Shown here piece after piece: positions 34,810-39,006 of a stretch of DNA of 39,006 bases. Source of the stretch: Banduia mediterranea (lineage in GTDB: Bacteria > Pseudomonadota > Gammaproteobacteria > Nevskiales > Nevskiaceae); NCBI RefSeq assembly GCF_031846245.1, contig NZ_JAVRIC010000030.1:1-39006 (forward strand), read 5' to 3'. A program made the position numbers and the translations under genes. Below the pieces are notes generated by a model. It did no database searches and was not told where the DNA came from. It saw nothing but the letters and a program-made list of their open reading frames with translations. Position 1 is the stretch's first letter. The number at the start of each line of letters is the position of its first letter.

Positions 34810-35200
34810 AAGCACGCTGACGCTCTGCAGCAGGTCGCGGGTCTCGTAGCTGCTCTGGAACACGCGTCCGTCCGCACGCGTCTCCTTCGTCAGACGGTTT
34901 CCGTCCTCATAGGCGTACTCGCGGCGACGACCGTCGGGCGCGATTTCGGTCGTGCGGCGGCCGTGTTCGTCGTATTCGTACTGTGTGGTGTTGCCGCGGG
35001 CATCGGTGACGGCTGTCAGGCGGCCGGCCGCGTCGTAGTCGAAGGCGATCTGGCGGCCCAGGGCATCGTAGGTCCATCGCACCGTTTCACCGGAAGCGTT
35101 GGTGAGGCTGAGGCGGTTGCCGTGCGCATCGTAAGTCGCTTGCGTAACCCGGTTCAGCGGGTCGGTGATCGTCACTCTGCTTCCGCCGGCCGGGCTTTCT
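34810..35200 (-). pseudogene. Rhs/YD-repeat fragment, copy 1
   Basis: About 130 residues of YD repeats: [60 protein letters not shown], then RREYAYEDGNRLTKETRADG. Each repeat carries the G-R/N-L-(T/S) and Y-x-Y-D pattern of Rhs shell proteins. It starts at a REP-like end (35201) and stops at the IS4 remnant; it has no start, core or toxin tip. Compared with copy 2 at 36425-36690 it lacks a ten-codon stretch between two D-A-L-G/D repeats and then diverges. It may be a displaced piece of an older Rhs gene. Confidence 0.78.
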
Positions 35201-35265
35201 GGCAAGGAACAAGTCTGACCCCCACGGCATGCATGACCCCCCACGGCTCTGACCCCACGGCTCAC
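35201..35265 (-). repeat. REP-like RAYT left end with three stubs
   Basis: On the minus strand GGGGGTCAGACTTGTTCCTTG (split over 35223-35203) matches the left end of the RAYT elements at 37796 and 38772. Next to it are two more GGGGTCA-type stubs spaced by CGTGGG (35233-35265), the last overlapping the end of the small membrane-protein gene. Each stub begins with the GGGG head typical of REP sequences. Confidence 0.6.
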
Positions 35266-35510
35266 GGAGCGCTTGACGGCTCCTGATACTCGCAGACCTC
35301 GCGCTCCTTATTCCACCGTCCTCCATCATCGAGGCACGCATCGATCGAGAAATAGTCGCTGGCAACGAAGGCAAACACGATCGCTCCGGCCGTGCCAAAT
35401 AGCACCACAGCAACGCCCAATCGATGACGAGCGACCGAGGCCCTAAAACGCTGGCTGACACCCAACGCGACCAAGAACAGAAGAGCGAGACTGGCAGCGA
35501 TAAGCAGCAT
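35262..35510 (-). CDS. Small two-helix membrane protein, candidate Rhs immunity
   Basis: 82 residues. Two transmembrane helices, 2-18 (LLIAASLALLFLVALG) and 32-51 (GVAVVLFGTAGAIVFAFVA), joined by a short Arg-rich loop. The C-terminal tail carries DACLDDGGRWNKEREVC (residues 57-73), two Cys around a C-L-D-x-G-G-x-W-N motif. I know this motif only as a recurring feature of small proteins near polymorphic toxins, a recollection and not a search. Topology predicts both ends on the same side, tail probably periplasmic. It starts 11 bases after the Rhs tip stop on the same strand (GAGGCG as possible ribosome site), the place where Rhs immunity genes sit. Function inferred from position only. Confidence 0.6.
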   Translation of the reverse strand: MLLIAASLALLFLVALGVSQRFRASVARHRLGVAVVLFGTAGAIVFAFVASDYFSIDACLDDGGRWNKEREVCEYQEPSSAP

Positions 35511-35521
35511 CGGCCGGCGCC

Positions 35522-36619
35522 TCAGTAGTTGGGCGGTAGTCCGTTCAGGCGGAACGGACTACAGATTTGTTGGCAACTCGATCCGGTCGGGTTGTTGCCT
35601 CCGCCCTGCCGACCTTGATTGTTTGCCTGCCGGTCAGCGTTGCACGCCTGCGGAGAATCGCCCTTGATGTGCTCATCCGTCAGTTCGCGAACCTCGCTCA
35701 GGATGCGGGATTCAAACGCGCCGCCAGGCCCACGGCTTGCCGCTTCGCAGTTGGCCTTGCAGTGGAAATACTTGTCGGCACCGATCGTATTGGCTCGGCG
35801 CATGTCGAGATAGTTCCGCGCGAAGTCGATGTCCGCCCCGATCGCATCCGGAATGAACTCAATGATGTCCTCACCCGGATACAAGCCAGTTGGATCGGTG
35901 AAGCTAACCGGATTCCCGCCGACATAGGCATAGTAATTTGGGCCGCCTTCAAAGCCGATTGGGTCCTCACTCAGAAATCTTCCGATCGTCGGATCGTAGT
36001 ACCTTGCCCGGTATTCGTACAGCTGGTCCGCGATCTGCGCGCGACCTGTGTACCGGAAGTCGTTCGCGTGTGCTTCCGCCGTTGTGATGCCGTAGGGTGA
36101 GTAGCTGAACTCCGCCAACTCACCGCTTTCAGCAACCGCCATCACGCTGTTCTGATGGTTGACGAAGTGCGTCCAGTCTTCATCTCCGCTGGCACCCAGC
36201 AGTTCGTCGATCATCGGTCCGTGTTCGTAGGTCCGGATCAGGTTGTTGCCGGCGTCCAGCACGGCAAGCCGTTCGATTCCCGAGTAAACGTAGCGCTCTT
36301 CGTTGCCCTGGTCGGTCTGGGTCCGCACGCGGCCGAGCGGGTCGTAGCTGAATTCGAGGATGCGCTCGGGTGCGGTTGCATCCTCTGCCGCATAGACTTC
36401 GACTCGGATCAGGCGGTCGAATTCGTCGTATTCGTACTGTGTGGTGTTGCCGCGGGCATCGGTGACGGCTGTCAGGCGGCCGGCCGCGTCGTAGTCGAAG
36501 GCGATCTGGCGGCCCAGGGCGTCGGTCATGCCGATCACGCGGTCCAGGGCATCGTAGGTAGGTCCACCGCACCGTTTCGCCGGAAGCGTTGGTGAGGCTG
36601 AGGCGGTTGCCGAGCGCAT
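35522..36619 (-). CDS. Rhs core with serum amyloid A-like C-terminal tip
   Basis: A 365-residue readable frame, the 3' end of an Rhs/YD-repeat gene. Residues 1-205 are YD repeats ([39 protein letters not shown]). The Rhs core end follows: [40 protein letters not shown] and TDPTGLYP (241-248), the D-P-x-G motif where Rhs proteins release the tip. The tip (about 249-365) contains [18 protein letters not shown][10 protein letters not shown], ADRQAN-x-x-GR and [10 protein letters not shown], in the order and spacing of serum amyloid A. A 4-bp duplication at 36554 shifts the frame, and homology upstream continues in another frame to 36690. No native start or secretion domain remains; expression is uncertain. 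Confidence 0.8.
   Translation of the reverse strand: MRSATASASPTLPAKRCGGPTYDALDRVIGMTDALGRQIAFDYDAAGRLTAVTDARGNTTQYEYDEFDRLIRVEVYAAEDATAPERILEFSYDPLGRVRTQTDQGNEERYVYSGIERLAVLDAGNNLIRTYEHGPMIDELLGASGDEDWTHFVNHQNSVMAVAESGELAEFSYSPYGITTAEAHANDFRYTGRAQIADQLYEYRARYYDPTIGRFLSEDPIGFEGGPNYYAYVGGNPVSFTDPTGLYPGEDIIEFIPDAIGADIDFARNYLDMRRANTIGADKYFHCKANCEAASRGPGGAFESRILSEVRELTDEHIKGDSPQACNADRQANNQGRQGGGNNPTGSSCQQICSPFRLNGLPPNY
36554..36561 (-). other. 4-bp tandem duplication causing Rhs frameshift
   Basis: GTAGGTAG on the plus strand. Removing one GTAG joins GETVRWTY (upstream frame) to [14 protein letters not shown] (downstream frame) into one uninterrupted YD repeat; copy 1 near 35075 has the single form. 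The duplication therefore splits the Rhs frame. Confidence 0.8.
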
Positions 36620-36690
36620 CGTAGGTCGCTTGCATGACCCGGTTCAGCGGGTCGGTGATCGTCGCTCTGCTTCCGCCGACCGGACTTCCC

Positions 36691-36722
36691 GGCAAGGAAC
36701 AAGATCTGACCCCCACGGCTCT
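36691..36722 (-). repeat. REP-like RAYT left end beside Rhs copy 2
   Basis: On the minus strand GGGGTCAGATCTTGTTCCTT, a one-base variant of the RAYT left end, directly joined to the Rhs fragment exactly as at 35201. The identical Rhs/REP border at both places shows that the two Rhs fragments derive from one duplicated segment. Confidence 0.65.
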
Positions 36723-36783
36723 CGGGTCTCCGGCAAAAATCCTGTCAAGAGGGTTTGGAGGAAAATAACTGGGCACCTGACTA

Positions 36784-36796
36784 CCACATATTGTGG
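36784..36796. promoter_or_regulatory. Candidate operator of the XRE/MazF operon
   Basis: CCACATATTGTGG: five-base arms around TAT, a perfect 13-base palindrome about 40 bases before the XRE gene. Its size suits an XRE dimer, so autoregulation is likely. No clear -35/-10 pair could be assigned. Confidence 0.5.
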
Positions 36797-36834
36797 CATT
36801 CTCAACCGCGTTATGAGAAACGGGGGCCTACGCT

Positions 36835-37227
36835 ATGCGCCAGATCGAGCAGAGTTGGACGAGGCTCATGGCCATTTCCGAGGATGACAAGGTGTTCTTC
36901 GCCCGGCTGGGCGGGCGCATCGCTGCGATGCGCAAGGCCGTGGGCATCACCCAGGTGCAGATGGCCGAGGTGCTCGGCGTCTCGCAGCAGACCGTCAACG
37001 CCTACGAAATGGGCAGCCGGCGCGTGCCGGTGTCGGCGCTGCCGACGATCGCCAAGGCGCTGGCGGTATCCATCGAGGAGCTGATCGGCGAGACGCAGAA
37101 GCCCGGCAAGCGCGGGCCGACGCCCAAGCTACAGCAGCAGATCGAGCGCATCACGCAGCTACCGAAGACCCAGCAGAAATTCGTGATGCAGATGTTGGAG
37201 ACGGTGCTGGCGCAAGCCAGCCGCTAA
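36835..37227 (+). CDS. XRE-family DNA-binding regulator
   Basis: 130 residues. The helix-turn-helix covers about residues 26-80: ARLGGRIAAMRKAVGITQVQ, MAEVLGVSQQTVNAYEMGSR, VPVSALPTIAKALAVSIEEL. It is followed by a basic linker (KPGKRGPTPK) and a C-terminal helix (QQQIERITQLPKTQQKFVMQ) of a type often seen in solitary XRE regulators of mobile DNA. The start may instead be the ATG at 36868 (MAISEDDKVFF), closer to the family N-terminus. Its TAA overlaps the strong ribosome site of the following antitoxin gene, so all three genes should be one transcript. Confidence 0.82.
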   Translation: MRQIEQSWTRLMAISEDDKVFFARLGGRIAAMRKAVGITQVQMAEVLGVSQQTVNAYEMGSRRVPVSALPTIAKALAVSIEELIGETQKPGKRGPTPKLQQQIERITQLPKTQQKFVMQMLETVLAQASR

Positions 37228-37240
37228 GGAGGAAAAGCCC

Positions 37241-37447
37241 ATGCGCGCGCCGCAGCACATTCAGCAGATGGTGAAGAAGCTCCAGCAGTTGCCGCCAGCC
37301 AGGGTCGCGGAGGTCGAGGATTTCATCGACTTCCTGTCCAGCCGCGACGGCGACCGGCCGCTCGTCAAAGCGGCGCAGGCCGTCAGCCAAGCCGGTCTGT
37401 CCGCGGTCTGGGACAATTCCGACGATGCCGACTACGACCGGCTCTAG
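37241..37447 (+). CDS. Antitoxin of a MazF-type pair
   Basis: 68 residues, DUF2281-like. The N-terminal helices HIQQMVKKLQQLPPARVAEV and EDFIDFLSSRDGDR are followed by a C-terminal tail (SQAGLSAVWDNSDDADYDRL) whose W-D-x-x-x-D-A-x-Y-D pattern is typical of antitoxins that wrap MazF-like toxins. There is no clear DNA-binding domain, so the upstream XRE protein may supply operon control. AAGGAGG lies eight bases upstream, an excellent ribosome site that should give more antitoxin than toxin. The last 23 bases overlap the toxin gene. Confidence 0.78.
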   Translation: MRAPQHIQQMVKKLQQLPPARVAEVEDFIDFLSSRDGDRPLVKAAQAVSQAGLSAVWDNSDDADYDRL

Positions 37448-37772
37448 CTTCGGCGACGTCGTGCTGGTCGCGTTTCCCTTTACCGACCAGTCCGGCACCA
37501 AGCAGCGGCCCGCCGTCGTCGTCAGCAGCAGCGCCTATCAGCGCCAGCGACCCGATCTGATCCTGCTCGCCATCACCAGCCAGGTCCGGCCGCGCCTGGG
37601 CTTCGGCGAGGCGCTGGTGCAGGACTGGCAGGGCGCGGGTCTCATCAAACCATCCGTGCTCAAGCCGATCGTGTTTACCGCTGAGAAGTCCATCGTGCGC
37701 AAGACGCTCGGCAGGCTTACGGCGCAAGATCAGCAGGCGCTGAGCAAGGTGCTTGGGACGATCATCGGGTGA
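37425..37772 (+). CDS. MazF/PemK-family mRNA endonuclease toxin
   Basis: 115 residues. Family motifs: SFGDVVLVAFPFTDQSGTKQ at residues 8-27 (substrate loop), RPAVVVSS with the catalytic Arg, LILLAITSQ with the catalytic Ser/Thr strand near residue 46, and GLIKPSVLKPIVFTAEKSIV. Members cut mRNA at short motifs; the specificity here is unknown. The ATG lies inside the end of the antitoxin gene with no ribosome site of its own, so its translation depends on the antitoxin. It is intact. The RAYT element A begins six bases after the stop. Confidence 0.88.
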   Translation: MPTTTGSSFGDVVLVAFPFTDQSGTKQRPAVVVSSSAYQRQRPDLILLAITSQVRPRLGFGEALVQDWQGAGLIKPSVLKPIVFTAEKSIVRKTLGRLTAQDQQALSKVLGTIIG

Positions 37773-37777
37773 TCAAG

Positions 37778-38117
37778 ACTTCGGGGTCAGACTTCGGGGT
37801 CAGGTCTTGTTCCTTGGCAGATTTCCTTGGCTTCGCTACGTTCCTCCGCATGGCCCGCCCTCTACGCATCGAATTCCCCGGCGCGATCCATCATGTGATG
37901 GCGCGCGGCAATGCCCGTCAAGCAATCTTCCTCAATGACGAAGATCGCGACGCCTACGAGAGCGGACACCGACAACTTCCGCAGATCGGTGCGAACTTCG
38001 GTTTGCACTACTCGACCTGCGTCAAGGCGCAAGACCTGACCCCGACCTTTCGCTACTCGACCTGCGTCAAGGCGCAAGACCTGACCCCGACCTTTCGACC
38101 TTGCTCTGACCCCGACC
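37778..38117 (+). mobile_element. RAYT-derived deletion element A
   Basis: Left end: ACTTCGGGGTCAG repeated in tandem (37778-37790, 37791-37803) and running into GGGGTCAGGTCTTGTTCCT. Right end: GCGTCAAGGCGCAAGACCTG, then ACCCC, the inverse of the left end (CAAGACCTGACCCC), twice in tandem plus a partial third copy. Between them is a REP-associated transposase gene with its middle deleted. Terminal inverted GGGGTCAGGTCTTG sequences fit the REP/RAYT arrangement. It abuts the MazF operon. Confidence 0.72.
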
Positions 38118-38143
38118 TTGCTAGAACCCGTGTCTTCCCGTAA
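37850..38143 (+). pseudogene. Internally deleted REP-associated tyrosine transposase
   Basis: The frame opens with MARPLRIEFPGAIHHVMARG and NARQAIFLNDEDRDAYESG, the standard N-terminus of TnpA_REP (RAYT, Y1 transposase superfamily). It then jumps to HRQLPQIGANFGLHYST, a C-terminal helix-turn-helix piece. The region with the H-x-H metal motif and the nucleophile Tyr is gone. After HYST the frame reads through the duplicated right end (YSTCVKAQDLTPTFR twice). No transposase activity is possible, but the ends could still be mobilised by an intact relative elsewhere. Confidence 0.8.
38008..38097 (+). repeat. 45-bp tandem duplication of the RAYT right end
   Basis: Two perfect copies (38008-38052 and 38053-38097), each starting CTACTCGACCTGCGTCAAGG and containing CAAGACCTGACCCC. 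A partial third REP stub (CTGACCCCGACCTT) follows at 38105. In frame, it repeats 15 residues of the pseudogene. Confidence 0.9.
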
Positions 38144-38157
38144 CGAGGCGCGTGCGC

Positions 38158-38715
38158 ATGAACAAGACACGCATCGTTGCACGGATGCTGCTCGCACTGG
38201 CTCTGGTGCCAGCAGCATGCGCCGCTCACGATTGGCAGGAGGCGAAGTTTTCCGGCGAGACTCTTTGCTTGCGGCCCGACCTCGATTGGAAGGAGTCACG
38301 CATCGACGAGATCGTCGGCTCCTACCTTCGGGACGTATACACGAGCTATTCCTTTAGCTCCTCAACGGGAACGTCACAGGCCTTAGAGATTTCTGTGATG
38401 CCTGCGAGGCAAAGCGATGCTGCGCCTGTGGCGACGGACTCGAAGGCCGAGGTGGACGCTACTTTGGGCCTCATGGTCCAGCGCGCTGCAAATGGCGATG
38501 AGGTCTTTAGAGCGCCAGGGGCGCGGGGGGGATTTGAGGCACTCTGCCCGAATACTCGCTACCGCATTTGCTATCGCAGGTTTCAGACGGACCTGATCGC
38601 CGGCAACTACATTTTCCCGCGCGACACCCTGAAGGACTGGCGTGAATGGGAACGTGGCTTGGCAGCATTTCTCAACGAGCGACCGGTGCGTCGCTGCCAG
38701 AATGTGGGGCACTGA
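38158..38715 (+). CDS. Unknown secreted protein between RAYT elements
   Basis: 185 residues; I recognise no family. A signal peptide (MNKTRIVARMLLALALVPAACAA, cleaved about residue 24) is followed by a mature domain of about 160 residues: AHDWQEAKFSGETLCLRPDL, VGSYLRDVYTSYSFSSSTGT, SQALEISVMPARQS, then GGFEALCPNTRYRICYRRFQ and a Trp-rich end (LKDWREWERGLAAFLNERPV). Four or five Cys suggest disulfides, so it is likely periplasmic. GAGG lies nine bases before ATG 38158. The codon pattern is less GC-biased than neighbouring core genes. Flanked by RAYT elements A and B, it looks like cargo; an immunity or stress role is possible but unsupported. Confidence 0.6.
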   Translation: MNKTRIVARMLLALALVPAACAAHDWQEAKFSGETLCLRPDLDWKESRIDEIVGSYLRDVYTSYSFSSSTGTSQALEISVMPARQSDAAPVATDSKAEVDATLGLMVQRAANGDEVFRAPGARGGFEALCPNTRYRICYRRFQTDLIAGNYIFPRDTLKDWREWERGLAAFLNERPVRRCQNVGH

Positions 38716-38771
38716 GCGACCGCCGGCCTACTTCCCGCCCGCGATCCTCTCCACCGTCTGGGTCAGACTTC

Positions 38772-38937
38772 GGGGTCAGGTCTTGTTCCTCGACGAAGAT
38801 CGCGACGCCTACGAAAGCGGACACCGGCAACTTCCGCAGATCGGCGCGCACTTCGGTTTGCACTACTCGACTACTCGACGGTAAGCCGGATCGCACGAGG
38901 TGTGGATCGGCGGGCCGCGTCAAGGCGCAAGACCTGA
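38772..38937 (+). mobile_element. RAYT-derived deletion element B
   Basis: Left end GGGGTCAGGTCTTGTTCCT (38772-38790) is fused directly to the internal part of the RAYT gene (DEDRDAYESGHRQLPQIG, then AHFGLHYST), so even the MARPLR start is missing. It shares with element A the same ESG/HRQLP internal join. An 8-bp tandem duplication (CTACTCGA twice, near 38868) shifts the frame; beyond it the native C-terminus reads TVSRIARGVDRRAASRRKT and a stop. That TGA (38935-38937) lies inside the right-end sequence CAAGACCTGACCC. Non-coding remnant. Confidence 0.75.
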
Positions 38938-39006
38938 CCCTCACCTCGCTGACCCTCACCTCGTGTGACCCTCACCTCGTGTGACCCTCACCTCGTGACC
39001 CTCACC
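38935..39006 (+). repeat. Tandem array of REP end stubs
   Basis: Five units based on TGACCCTCACCTCGTG (starts at 38935, 38950, 38966, 38982, 38996), unit length 14-16 bases, continuing to the window end. The first unit is the right end of element B, so the array grew by duplication of the REP terminus. Confidence 0.88.

Noticed and set aside
35262-35510. Small membrane protein as a chance frame
   Set aside because: Considered, but two clean helices, a patterned Cys tail and position right after the Rhs tip make a real gene likelier.
38935-39006. CRISPR-like regular repeat at the window end
   Set aside because: Units are 14-16 bp and directly adjacent with no unique spacers; they match the RAYT right end instead.
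1-39006. tRNA, rRNA or known riboswitch
   Set aside because: None was seen on reading the gaps; ribA here has no recognisable FMN riboswitch because it starts inside fabG4.

Overview
The window is GC-rich bacterial DNA that looks gammaproteobacterial. The basis is a Pseudomonas-type minor-pilin operon, a class Ia nrdA of Pseudomonas type with NrdR and DnaA sites, a DUF1302/DUF1329 outer-membrane pair and a quinone-linked pyrD. A Nevskiales/Solimonas-like or Xanthomonadales-like host is my best guess; this is inference from gene content, with no search behind it.

Layout. Positions 1-386 are a mosaic of a palindromic repeat and truncated polysaccharide-gene scraps. Positions 387-6993 (minus strand) are a tight pilV-pilW-pilX-pilY1-pilE operon. 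A large single-chain pyruvate carboxylase (7247-10741) runs divergently from it. A membrane-anchored Ig-like protein (11156-12040, minus) is followed by fabG4-ribA-pyrD with overlapping start and stop codons, then an OmpA-family porin with calcium repeats and a clear terminator. Positions 16988-22327 hold a worn region and a minus-strand group: a truncated phosphoesterase, an unknown fragment, a UPF0104 membrane protein, a decayed esterase, dcd and a Gcr-type 'site-specific recombinase' membrane protein. Positions 22888-26374 are a DUF1302-DUF1329 operon with a strong terminator, convergent with an AraC-type regulator. nrdA (28182-31136) has a DnaA box and two NrdR boxes 32 bp apart upstream. 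It ends in a strong terminator, and nrdB is not next to it.

From about 31.2 kb to the end the window is accessory DNA built from pieces of mobile elements. An IS66 remnant abuts a truncated acyl-CoA synthetase, an NmrA-type reductase, an AraC regulator and a hotdog thioesterase, closed by a broken IS4-family transposase. Next come two Rhs/YD-repeat fragments. The larger ends in an Rhs core with a C-terminal tip that strongly resembles vertebrate serum amyloid A, followed at once by a small two-helix membrane protein that is a candidate immunity protein. A three-gene XRE/antitoxin/MazF operon follows. The window closes with two internally deleted REP-associated transposase (RAYT) elements that bracket an unknown secreted protein, plus short tandem arrays of the REP end sequence.

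The Rhs-serum amyloid A tip with its putative immunity gene, held between direct repeats and REP ends, is the most interesting candidate system. The RAYT-derived deletion elements are second.
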